DNA of 37,862 nucleotides from Bdellovibrionales bacterium (GTDB lineage: Bacteria > Bdellovibrionota > UBA1018 > JADZFF01): positions 1-37,862 of the forward strand of contig JADZFF010000110.1 in the NCBI GenBank assembly GCA_020850015.1, read 5' to 3'. The position numbers and the translations under genes were made by a program. The notes under the pieces were generated by a model. It was not told the origin of the DNA. It made no database searches and worked only from the letters and a program-made list of their open reading frames with translations. Shown here piece by piece: positions 14,373 to 23,300 of the stretch; within the stretch, counting starts at the first letter, position 1, and each line of letters opens with the position of its first letter.

Positions 14373-15248
14373 ATGGAAACCTGCACTCAGATCCCTCGCG
14401 AAATGCCCAAGAACGAGCACCTGTTCCAAGACGAGTTCTTCAACCGCTTCGAGCTGCGGCATGCGCCCAACCCCATCCAGTTGGAGCCAGGGATCGAGAA
14501 GAACTACCTCTTCCCCACCTTTTACGCCGATGCGGTGAATGCGATCGCGATCTTCCTCTGCGATTACGAAGCCGCAGCCGCGCTGATGCCGCACCCCAAG
14601 ATGAAGCCGGTGCGCATGCCCGGCGGACGGGCTCTCATCACCTTTTCCGCCTACCAGTACCGGAACGTCATGAACGTGAATCCCTACAACGAACTGGTGT
14701 GGACTATTCCGGTGATTTTCGATGGGCCTTGGAGCCTGCCCGTATTGCCGATGGTGGCGGGCGGGTTGTTTCCGGGTTTCGGGTTCTGGGTGGTGGGGAT
14801 GCCCGTTACGTCCAGGGAGAACCAGCTTCGCGGGAACAAGATCTGGGGCCTGCCCAAGGTCACTCAGGCCATCGACATCGTGGAGCGCGACGGCCATCTC
14901 GTGAGCTCGGCGCGCGAGGCCACGGGAGAGACCTACGTCGAGTTCGAGGTGCCGCTCACGGGCGGGAAGCCCACGGCCTTCGACACCTCGATGAGCCTGT
15001 ACTCGCGCAAGGACGGCACCTTCCTCCAGAGCGACACCACGCTCAAGGGCAGCTTCCGCGTGACCAAGTTCATGGACCTGCTCTTCAAGAGAAACAAGCC
15101 CTCGCCGCGCCAGTACCTGAGGCTCGGAAACACCCCGTCGGCCCAGGTGCTTCGCGACTTGAAGATCGAGCCGCATCCATTCCAGTTCCGTTACACCGAC
15201 CGCCTGAACGCGGCCTTCGACCTGGCGAAGAAGGAGATCCGCTCATGA
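14373..15248 (+). CDS. Acetoacetate decarboxylase (ADC) superfamily protein
   Basis: From the ATG at 14373 (preceded by GGTAGG) the protein has 291 residues. ADC-fold features are visible: the glycine-rich RMPGGRALITFSAY, NPYNE with the conserved glutamate, and NKIWGLPK, whose lysine (about Lys162) is the likely Schiff-base residue. ADC relatives include decarboxylases and aldolase/dehydratases on keto acids, so the exact reaction is open. Its stop overlaps the start of the PanE-like reductase (ATGA), suggesting sequential steps on a keto compound. The ORF track start at 14337 lacks a ribosome-binding site. Confidence 0.82.
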   Translation: METCTQIPREMPKNEHLFQDEFFNRFELRHAPNPIQLEPGIEKNYLFPTFYADAVNAIAIFLCDYEAAAALMPHPKMKPVRMPGGRALITFSAYQYRNVMNVNPYNELVWTIPVIFDGPWSLPVLPMVAGGLFPGFGFWVVGMPVTSRENQLRGNKIWGLPKVTQAIDIVERDGHLVSSAREATGETYVEFEVPLTGGKPTAFDTSMSLYSRKDGTFLQSDTTLKGSFRVTKFMDLLFKRNKPSPRQYLRLGNTPSAQVLRDLKIEPHPFQFRYTDRLNAAFDLAKKEIRS

Positions 15249-16255
15249 ACGTCGCGATCGTCGGCGCGGGCGCCGTGGGCGCCACCGTAGGAGCCTGGCT
15301 CGCCCCACATCACGAGAATCTCTGGCTGGTGGATCTGCCTGAGGTCGCGGCGAAGCTCCGCGCGAGCGGCATCACCTCCTTCCTCGGGGAGAAGCCCTCG
15401 GAACGCGAGCCGGTGAAGGTGAAGGTGGTGGACTCGCTCACGAACGTGCCGAGCCCGGATCTGGTGATCCTCTGCGTGAAGAACTACTCGCTCGACTCCG
15501 TGGCCCGCAAGCTGCGCGAGCAACTGGGCGACTCGCCCATCGTGCTCGGTCTGCAGAACGGCGTGGAGAACCAGAAGATCCTTCCGAAGCACTTCTCCAA
15601 GGTCGTGTACGGCATCGTGGCTTACAACGCCTGGCTCGAATCGGTGGGCGTGGTGGGCTACCAGAAGAAGGGGCCCCTCGTGCTCGGAGTCGTGGATTCC
15701 GCGCTGAATCCCGATCGAGACCGCGTGGCGGCGCTGCTCGGAAAGGGGATGCCGATCGAGATCACTGACCGTTTGGCGGATGCCGCGCATTCCAAGATGA
15801 TCGTGAATCTCACGAACTCGCTCACGACTCTCATCGGGCATCCCTTCCAACCCGTGGCTGATCGGGCCGCCTTCCAGAAGCTCCTGACGAGCCTGACCTC
15901 CGAGGGCGTGGAGATCGCCCGTGCCTCTGGATTCCGCGAGGTGAAAATGGGCGGGATGCCCTCCTGGCTCCTGATGCGCGCCGCGGCCCGGCTGCCACGC
16001 TTTCTCACTCGGGGCGCCTTCGAGAAGAACGTGCGCAAGATGGTGATGAGCAGCATGGCGCAGGACATTCTGCAGCGCGGAGGCACCGACTCAGAGCTTG
16101 AGTCTCTGAACGGCTATTTCGTGAATCTGGCCGACCGCGCGGGCGTGCGCGCCCCGATCAACCGGGCGATCTACCGGCTTTGCAAGGAGCGGTTCTCCCG
16201 GCCGGGATTCAAGCCCATGGACGTCACCGAGGTCCTGCGCGAGGTTGCCCGCTAG
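15245..16255 (+). CDS. Ketopantoate reductase-like (PanE/ApbA family) 2-ketoacid reductase
   Basis: The 336-residue protein begins with the Rossmann motif GAGAVGATVG. The family segments LCVKNYSL and LQNGVENQ follow, then AHSKMIVNLTNSL, which holds the catalytic lysine (about Lys184) and substrate asparagine, and a helical C-terminal domain. PanE reduces 2-dehydropantoate with NADPH in pantothenate synthesis; many paralogues act on other 2-keto acids. Pairing with an ADC-superfamily gene through an ATGA overlap, and no panB/panC nearby, argues for a paralogue with another substrate. The ORF track entry from 14699 reads through the preceding gene in a wrong frame; the start at 15245 is clear. 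The 3' end overlaps the convergent LamG lipoprotein gene by four bases. Confidence 0.86.
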   Translation: MNVAIVGAGAVGATVGAWLAPHHENLWLVDLPEVAAKLRASGITSFLGEKPSEREPVKVKVVDSLTNVPSPDLVILCVKNYSLDSVARKLREQLGDSPIVLGLQNGVENQKILPKHFSKVVYGIVAYNAWLESVGVVGYQKKGPLVLGVVDSALNPDRDRVAALLGKGMPIEITDRLADAAHSKMIVNLTNSLTTLIGHPFQPVADRAAFQKLLTSLTSEGVEIARASGFREVKMGGMPSWLLMRAAARLPRFLTRGAFEKNVRKMVMSSMAQDILQRGGTDSELESLNGYFVNLADRAGVRAPINRAIYRLCKERFSRPGFKPMDVTEVLREVAR

Positions 16256-17016
16256 TTCCCGTAGCCGGCCGCGAGGCGGTGCCGGGCGATCTCATCGTCC
16301 GTGAGGATGTGGTGGTAGAACGCGATCTCGTTGTAATAGGTGGTGGCGCGGCCCGCGTCGAAGCTACCCACCCCGATTCCAAAGCCCGCGGCATAACTGC
16401 CCCCGACAGAGGAAGCCCGGAGCGTGCCGTCCACATAGAGAGAGAGCAGTCCGCCCTCCTTGACTCCCACGAGGTGGTGCCAGTTGCTGTCGTCGATCGA
16501 CACCGACGCGCTGGTGGAATCGACGGCGTGCGAGGCGCCAGAGTCGTCCGTTACCGTGAAGGTGGCGAATCCTCCTGCCATGCAGCCCAGCTCCACGAGA
16601 GCGTTGCCGTTCGCGAAGGCCACGAGGGACTCCGACCCGCTGCAAGTGTTTGCGAGCCTGACCCAGACCTCGATCGCGAGTGGGCCTCCGGGCGACACGG
16701 TGAACTCCGAAGGGACGTTGCCGGCCGAGAGGCTCATGATCCCGGTGGCGTTCGTGTAGAACGCGCGATCGTTGGGATCCGAGAGGATGCCCCCCTCCGC
16801 GCCTACGGTGCCCGCGCCGGTGAAGTCGGCGGGGGTTTGGCTTGAGCCCTTGTCGGCGGCTACGACCCCTGCGGTCTCGTCGAGCCGCCAGTAGGCCATC
16901 GGCGAGTGGAGAAGGATCAGATCCTCGTAGGATTCCAGGCCAGACGAAGCCCCAGGGGCGAGGATCCCCGGCCCGCAGGCGGAAAGTAGAAGGAGGGCGA
17001 CGATCGCGAGGCGCAT
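16252..17016 (-). CDS. LamG-domain (concanavalin A-like) lipoprotein, intact copy
   Basis: The 254-residue protein has a signal peptide with lipobox LSAC (Cys14) and one LamG/laminin-G-like jelly-roll domain. AYWRLDETAG opens the domain; NWHHLVGVKEG, LSLYVDGTL, and TTYYNEIAFYHHILTDDEI close it. Such domains bind glycans or proteins at the cell surface; no catalytic residues are expected. GGTGGGGA precedes the ATG. It is the intact reference for two degraded relatives in this window (18099-18396 and 30984/33480). Confidence 0.87.
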   Translation of the reverse strand: MRLAIVALLLLSACGPGILAPGASSGLESYEDLILLHSPMAYWRLDETAGVVAADKGSSQTPADFTGAGTVGAEGGILSDPNDRAFYTNATGIMSLSAGNVPSEFTVSPGGPLAIEVWVRLANTCSGSESLVAFANGNALVELGCMAGGFATFTVTDDSGASHAVDSTSASVSIDDSNWHHLVGVKEGGLLSLYVDGTLRASSVGGSYAAGFGIGVGSFDAGRATTYYNEIAFYHHILTDDEIARHRLAAGYGN

Positions 17017-17062
17017 TCCCCACCAGACTAGGGGGAATTCAGTGGGGCCGCAACCAGCGCGC

Positions 17063-17926
17063 TCAGGGGCAGGATTCCCAGCACTCCTGATCGGCCTGCG
17101 CCTCGATCGAGGCGAGCGTGGGCAGGGGCTGATGCTCGATGATCGCCCGCATCGTCCGCACCTGGGTTCTCAGGGTTTCCTCCTCGGTGGGAACGCATCC
17201 CGAAAGCGCGCGGAGCCAGGCCGAGGAGTCGGGAGGGGAGGGAAGCCGTGGGGAGTATCCGAAGTGCCCGGCGATGCTTTCCATCGTGCCCGCCATCCGG
17301 ATGCGGCGGCGCGCGCGCACATAGGACTCAAGCTCGTCGCGATAACGCCGCACCTCGCGCCGGTAGGTTTCGGACATCGACGAGATCCGCAGGCTCACCG
17401 CCGTTCTCAGGGCTGCCGTGGGATCGGCGGGGGGACGAATCGGAGTGGGGCGCACGACGCGGTAGGTTCCACTGGGGGCGTGCTCGTTGAAGGTCCAGCA
17501 CTGCGTACCCTTGCGGTAGATTTTCTTCCTAACGTCTTCCCAACTTCCGGCGCGCGACTGGGTTTCGCAGCGGAAGGGGTACCTGCCCGGTAGCCTCAGC
17601 TCGTACTTGAACCCGAAGGTGCGCGTTTCATGGTCCGTGGGCTCGGGGAAGAAGGAGGCGTCGCCGTCCTCGGGGTACACGAAAAGCCCGTTCCGACCCG
17701 CATGCCTCCCGGGCACCATCCAGGTGGCACGCGCGCGGGGTGAGACCGCGTCGCCCGCCCACTGTTCCCAGCGCCCGATGTCGTCGCCCGGCCCCACCGA
17801 AAGCTGGGAGATCGACTGGAGGCAGCGTTCGTGGTCGGCCCGTTCGGAGGCGCCCGCGCTTTCGCAGAAGAGCGAGCCCCAAGTCAGGGCGACGCAGAGG
17901 GCAAGGCATCGGGAAATCGCTCTCAT
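17063..17926 (-). CDS. Secreted protein of unknown function
   Basis: The 287-residue protein has a signal peptide (MRAISRCLALCVALTWGSLF, cleavage near GAS-ER). The N-terminal half is beta-like and includes ATWMVPGRHAGRNG, FGFKYELRLPGRYPFRC and CWTFNEHAPSGTYRVV. The C-terminal half is helical and basic (SETYRREVRRYRDELESYVR), with cysteines near the end (CWESCP). No family is recognised. It lies 46 bases upstream of the LamG lipoprotein gene on the same strand. Confidence 0.75.
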   Translation of the reverse strand: MRAISRCLALCVALTWGSLFCESAGASERADHERCLQSISQLSVGPGDDIGRWEQWAGDAVSPRARATWMVPGRHAGRNGLFVYPEDGDASFFPEPTDHETRTFGFKYELRLPGRYPFRCETQSRAGSWEDVRKKIYRKGTQCWTFNEHAPSGTYRVVRPTPIRPPADPTAALRTAVSLRISSMSETYRREVRRYRDELESYVRARRRIRMAGTMESIAGHFGYSPRLPSPPDSSAWLRALSGCVPTEEETLRTQVRTMRAIIEHQPLPTLASIEAQADQECWESCP

Positions 17927-18098
17927 CTCAGAGAGTCACCAGTGCAAAGGAGATGCCCCAACTGTTTGGGCGTATCCGACTTAACAGCAGGAAATCCCAG
18001 GTGAAATCCCATATTAAATCGGGACCTTCGGCCAAGGATTGGTCATGCGTGCTGGTCTGTGCTGTGTCGCGTCTGACGTAATGCGCTTATCGCCTTGC

Positions 18099-18396
18099 TT
18101 ACGAGGTGCTGCTGCGGTTCGCCGTGAGGTTGCCGGCTCCCACGGTGAACGGGTTCAGAAAGGTCGCGGGGGCGCCCTCCTCGAGTTCGCCTTCACGCCC
18201 ACGAGGTGGTGCCAGACGCCGTCGTTGATGGGCGTGGTGCCCTGGGTTTGGTTGGTGCTCGGGCCGTCGTCCGTGCCGCCGAAAAGTGGGTTCCGGCTGT
18301 GTAGGCGAGAGAGAGCCCCAGGCCGGAAGAGTCTGCTCCCATCGCGCCCGACGCCTCATCGAGGCGCCAGTATCCCAGAGGGCCGCGCAAGCGAAC
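18099..18396 (-). pseudogene. Degraded LamG-domain gene (frameshifted, internally deleted)
   Basis: On the minus strand three reading-frame pieces together resemble a LamG domain. One reads GPLGYWRLDEASGAM, like the start of the intact copy at 16252-17016. Another frame reads NDGVWHHLVGVKAN, like its NWHHLVGVKEG. A third reads EEGAPATF and FTVGAGNLTANRSST before a stop, matching FSVGGGSLAATRSST in the fragment at 33480. At least two frameshifts and an internal deletion separate the pieces. It begins right at the stop codon of the metzincin gene and has no start or signal peptide of its own. Confidence 0.75.
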
Positions 18397-20079
18397 TCAG
18401 TTGCACACCGTATTGGGGTCGTGAGGATTGCCGGTGAAGTAGCAGGCGCAGTTCCCGTTGATGTAGGCCTTCTGGCGATTGCGGAAGGCCGTGGAGCTCG
18501 GCGACGCCCCGAGGCCTCCCCCGCAGATCTCCCGATTGAGAGCCTGCGTGCTGTCGGCCAACGAGGCCGGGCAGCGTTGAGCCCGTCGCGGGTGGCGCGA
18601 CACGGACTCGGTCGGGAAGCAGGCATGCTGGCAGGCCGTATGCACCGGGAGTACCCCCTCGTCGTGGGGGTAGCCGATCAGGTGCATCATCTCATGGAAG
18701 ATCACCGAGCGGAGTTTGCCGTTCTCGGGCGTGCCTGGGCGCAGGTCGTCCGGGTTGAGCGGCGTATTGAGAATCAGCACGGGCCAGCCGCTATTGCCGG
18801 GCAGAGGGGCGGCCGCGAGCACGCGCACCCTCGAGTCGGACCCCGTGGAGAGCACTCTCGAGCCGCAGGCTACCGAGATCGGGCCATTGGAACCCGAGAA
18901 GCGGGTGGAGGCCTGGGCTTTGCTGAGGCGCTCGACCCCGATGTCGAGGTCGGTCCCGTCGACCCCGCCACGCTGTTGCGAGGCGTTCCACATCTCGCCG
19001 AAGTGCGGCCCCTGGCCGTAGAGCGCTAGAAGCAGGGCGGCGTTCCTGAGCGGCAGGGCGCCGTCGGCCGAGAGGGCTCCCGCTTCCGCCTTTGAGATCG
19101 AGCCCTCGCCGGCAGCAGTGAGGCGGGCACGCCGTGTGGCCGCCGTTCCCGTGGTGGCCATGCCCGCCATGCAGGTCGCGCCTTGGAAGAGCACCTCCTG
19201 TACGATGGTCTGCAGCTGCGGCCCGATCGCCGTCCTTCGAAAGCAGTTCACCGGGTGCGCAAAAGTCATGCTGGCGTTCGGGCTCTCGCAGGTGGCGCGG
19301 TTGCGTGCCATGAAGGGCGCGCGGTTGGCTCCCTGGCAGGCCTCGGTCTCGGAGATCCAGGTACAACCCTGGACTCCGCTCGAGATCTGGCGCTCCTGAA
19401 GACAGGCGTTGTCCACGCAGAGCGGGCCTGCGGGCGTGACGCTCGCGGGCGAACTGTCCGACCAACTCGACAAGCGGCCGGCGTCGCAGGTCGTGGTCTC
19501 TTCCTCGGCCTTGCAGATCGCCTCGTCCACGGCCTTGGCAAGGTCGGTCTCGGCGGTGGGCCCAGTGGTGCGGCAGCTCTGCGCGGAGTCGAGAAGCTTT
19601 TCCTTCACCTTCGTCCGCCTGCCCGTCGCCGGGTCCAGGCGCTCGTGCACCCAGCGGGTCTTTCCCCCCGCTGTGGGCTCGTACCGCTCCCATTCGGACT
19701 CCCGCCCGCTCCTGGGATTGAAACGCACGGTTTCCGCGGGGGAGCCGAAGCGGCGGATCTCGGTGAGGCGCCCGCCGGCGTCGCGCTCCTCGGTGCGCTC
19801 CAGGCGCCCCTCGGCGTCGTAGTGGGCGGTGAGTCCGCTATGGTCCTGCCCGGGCCGGAACCGCACCTCGAGCGCGCGTCCGCGATGCACCATCGACGGG
19901 CCGCCGGGGATCAGCTCACGCTCCTGGCCGGGCGCGGGGAAGCGGCTCATCTGCGATTTCAACTCAGTCGGAGACGTCTCTTCCGGGCCTATGGAGTCGG
20001 CGAAACTGGCCCCGGCCGGACTCGCCAGCCATGGAAAGAGCAATAGAAGGAGGAGCGCGCGTTCCCCGAGGCGTCGCAT
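18397..20079 (-). CDS. Secreted metzincin-type zinc metalloprotease candidate
   Basis: From the ATG at 20079 the protein has 560 residues and a textbook signal peptide (MRRLGERALLLLLLFPWLA). The track start at 20133 adds an unlikely leader. The N-terminal part has short repeats typical of text-like YD/MORN folds (HYDAEGRLERTEERDAGGRL). The middle is cysteine-rich. Near residue 461 the motif HEMMHLIGYPHD fits HExxHxxGxxH, the zinc site of metzincins, which supports protease activity. A downstream methionine for the met-turn is not obvious. The C-terminus is cysteine-rich (NGNCACYFTGN). No family match beyond the motif is recognised. A possible AAGGGAG lies unusually close to the ATG. Confidence 0.8.
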   Translation of the reverse strand: MRRLGERALLLLLLFPWLASPAGASFADSIGPEETSPTELKSQMSRFPAPGQERELIPGGPSMVHRGRALEVRFRPGQDHSGLTAHYDAEGRLERTEERDAGGRLTEIRRFGSPAETVRFNPRSGRESEWERYEPTAGGKTRWVHERLDPATGRRTKVKEKLLDSAQSCRTTGPTAETDLAKAVDEAICKAEEETTTCDAGRLSSWSDSSPASVTPAGPLCVDNACLQERQISSGVQGCTWISETEACQGANRAPFMARNRATCESPNASMTFAHPVNCFRRTAIGPQLQTIVQEVLFQGATCMAGMATTGTAATRRARLTAAGEGSISKAEAGALSADGALPLRNAALLLALYGQGPHFGEMWNASQQRGGVDGTDLDIGVERLSKAQASTRFSGSNGPISVACGSRVLSTGSDSRVRVLAAAPLPGNSGWPVLILNTPLNPDDLRPGTPENGKLRSVIFHEMMHLIGYPHDEGVLPVHTACQHACFPTESVSRHPRRAQRCPASLADSTQALNREICGGGLGASPSSTAFRNRQKAYINGNCACYFTGNPHDPNTVCN

Positions 20080-20117
20080 CTCCCTTAGTGTAGTGGGCCG
20101 GGGCTGAAATTGCATCT

Positions 20118-20133
20118 GTGTCGGGCCCAACAC
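20118..20133. repeat. 16-bp intergenic near-palindrome, copy 1
   Basis: GTGTCGGGCCCAACAC pairs at seven of eight half-site positions. It is preceded by GAAATTGCATCT, which resembles the sequence before copy 3 at 33778. It lies upstream of the metzincin gene. It could be a dispersed extragenic repeat or a binding site. Confidence 0.5.
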
Positions 20134-20317
20134 GCTTCAGGTCCCGTTTCTTAGGTCGCCGTCTGGTCGAAGCGGGCCCGCTGCGTTGGATCCAATGCCT
20201 CCTCGCGAAGCGCCTTCAAGCGCCGAGATCGGGATTCGGCGGTTCATGGAACCCGAGTGCTTCAAGAGGGCGTCACAGTCTACGCTGCATTTGGTACATC
20301 CTGGTGCCCTACGAGAA

Positions 20318-23300
20318 CTAGGGCCGGCTCGCGCCCAGCCCGGGCGGTGGCGAGGTGCTGGCGTCGAGCGGGCCGGCCACCCCGTTCATGGGGTATCCGT
20401 AGAGAGCGATGTTCGCGAGGAATCCATCGGTGAAGGCGCAGCGGTTCGCGTAGAGGTCGCCCGTGCCCTGGTACGATCCGTAGTTGGGCGTGTAGAGGCA
20501 GGCCTCGTCGGATTCACAGAGCCCGTTGTCGTTGCCCTTGAAGTCGAAGGGGATCTCCACGGCCGCGCGCAGGTAAGTCGTGGAAGCGGATATGTCGGAG
20601 AGGGTGGCGCTACCGTCCACCGGGCACGCCGCGCCGTCCAGAAGGGGGGGCTCTGGAGAAGTCGGGTCCACGCCCCGGTTCAGGAGCTCAGTGTCGGCGC
20701 TGAGCAGCCTCCAGTCGTATATGCCGCAGGTTTCCCCTGTCGCGCACATGCCGTGGCTCGTCTGAGTCGAGCCGAAGGCGCGGAAGGGGTTCGCGAGATC
20801 GAACCAGTCTGTGAGCAGGTTGTAGGGGGAGTCGATCCCCTCGAACGCGAAATCGTCGTCCGCGCCGCCGAGAGGGCCGTAAAACGAGTTCGCAAGCCGC
20901 AGCGAGAGCGAGTGCACGGTATGGTCGGAAACCCCTGCGGGGGCGCAGCTTGCCGTGAACTCGGCAAAGGGGCTGCCGGAGCTGTCTCCGCAACTGGTGT
21001 CGCTGAGGAGCAGATTTCCGGTCAGCTTGAGGGAGCCCGCGGTTCCTCCGAGCTTCTGGAGGATCTGGCCCGTTCCCATGCGCGCGAAAGCGGAGTCGCT
21101 CAGCGTGGTGTTGTTCGCCGCGCCCTCGATCGAAAGGCCTCGTACGGGGCCGTAGCTCACGAGCTGGTGGAGGACGGTGTTGGTGGAGCTGCCGTTCACG
21201 ATGTAGTTGTTCGCGAACGCGCTCACGCGCCCGGTCGTGGTCATGGCCACGCGAGAGCTCGTGCCGTTGTTCACCGTGACCGCGTTGTTGGTGTGCGTGA
21301 TCGTCCCGCCGGTCAGGACGTTTCCGGGGTTCTGGAGGTTTACGCCCAGGTTCGCGTTCGAGACGCGAACCTGGTGGAGGCGCATCGGGTCCGCGCCGTC
21401 CATCGCGTAGGCAAAAATCCCGTAGAAGGTATCTGAGACGGAGGCGTTCTCGAGGATCACCCCGTAGCCCGCGAGGTTGATCCCATAGGAGCCGCTCCCG
21501 CGGACGCGCGAGATCTGAACGTCGCTCAGGATGGCGCCTCGGTTGGAGCTCAGGGTGTTGTTGACCTGGATTCCGGTACGGGTAACGGCGGCGTCGGATG
21601 GGCCGACGTACTGGAAGCGCTGCACTCGGGTCTGCGCGGCCTGCTGAAGAAGCAGGCCGAAATGCGGAAGACTGACTCCCGCGTGGAAATTCCCTTCGAT
21701 CCAGAGGAACTTGTTGGCCCCCGCCGCCAGCACGCAGCGCACGTTCGCGCCCGCGATATCGCCGGTGCCGCTCGCGCAGTTGGAGGAATCCAGGGAGTCG
21801 AACCCGTAGGAACCCCCGGGCAACATGGTGAGGCTGATGCCGTCCGCGTCGAGGTTGAATCCGCCGCCGACCTCGACGGTGTCCGGGAGCGCCCAGATCG
21901 TGCCGGCACCGGGCGTGGCGTCGAGCGTGTAGACGTTGAAGGGAAAGCTGAGCGCGCTTGGATCCAGGGGCACGACTGGATTGTTCCACAGACGGTAGGG
22001 CACGCTGTTCGTGGCCGATAGTGCGCCGCCGAATAGCTGCACGCCCAAGTCCTTGAAGCCGGTGCGGTCAGAGCGAATCAGATGACCCAGGCCCTTCCCA
22101 TGTTTGAATCCCGACGAAAGGAAAGTCGCGAAACCTCCGCGCATCTCGCAGCGCCAGATGAAGGCGTCCTCGCTGTCCAGCATGGAAAGCCCCGCGCAGC
22201 TGGGCTCTTCCGTCACCACCCTGAACATTCCGCCCGAATGCACGCAGGGGTCTTTCCCGGTTTCCGTGCCCGTGCAGAGGGTTCCCGGCTGTTGGTCGAT
22301 GGGGCTCCCCGGAGCGTTCACGCGCACATAGCTTTCCCAGCGCGCGGGCGATGCGCCGTAGACCGGCTCCACGAGGAGCACGTCCATGGTAATGGACGTC
22401 GAGATGCAGGAGGTGAGGTTCCCGGCTGGGTCGCGGAAGCGCGCGTACACGTAGTAGACCCCAGGAAGATGGGTATTGAGGTCCATTCCGAAGGGTGTGG
22501 CGTTCGCGGGCGCCCAGGTTCCGCCCGAGCCGCAGCCCGGGGTGAAGGTCACGTAGCGCTCCGCGCTCGCGTCGTCGCCGCTGTAGGCGATCACGGTAAG
22601 AGCCGGGCCGCTGGTCTCGGCGGCCCCGCCGTTGAGCTGAAGGTTCAGGCCGCTCGGGGCGAGAATGTCGTATTCCACGGAGTTGTCCGTGGCGCTGGAA
22701 GCCGTGTTCGGGTTGCCTGCCGGGTCGGTGACCATGCCCGCGGAGATTGTCGGCACGACGCCGCCTTGAGTGCCCACCCCCGTGGCTCGCAGCGTGAAAA
22801 TCTGCTGGCCGGAGACGTGGATGATGCTCCAGGAAAGGGAATCGGCGGAGCCCGCCTCCGCGATGTCAATATCCGTGAAGCTCGCCGGGTTGATGGGCTC
22901 GCTGAAAGTGGCGGTGAAGTTGATGGGCAGGGCGTTCGTGGGGTCGGGCTGGCCGCCCTCCTGGGCGATCGTCACTGTCGGCGCGGTGGTGTCGTAGGTC
23001 ACCATGGCGTCGCTGGAGGTGCCAGCGGCATTGCTGTTTCCGGCCGGGTCCTGAACTGTCCCGGAGTTTATGCCGAGGATCAGGGTGCCCGGGCTCGAGA
23101 TCGCGGTGGCCGAAATCGTCCAGATCTGGCTGTCGCCGCTCGCGAAGCTCCAGGTGATCCCGCTCGCGGTGCCCGCGTTGTTGAGGTCTGCCGAAGTGAA
23201 GGTGGTCGGGTTCACGGGTTCGCTGAACACCACGGTGAACACGATGGGGAGCGTATTGATGGGATCGAGCTGCCCTCCGGCCTGGTTGACGGTCACGCTG

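Noticed and set aside
13908-15176. 422-residue minus-strand ORF across the channel and ADC-family genes
   Set aside because: His/Leu/Arg-rich shadow of two well-supported plus-strand genes.
20186-21436. 416-residue plus-strand ORF
   Set aside because: Antisense to the 3' part of the giant lipoprotein; Val/Arg/Gly-rich with no recognisable feature.
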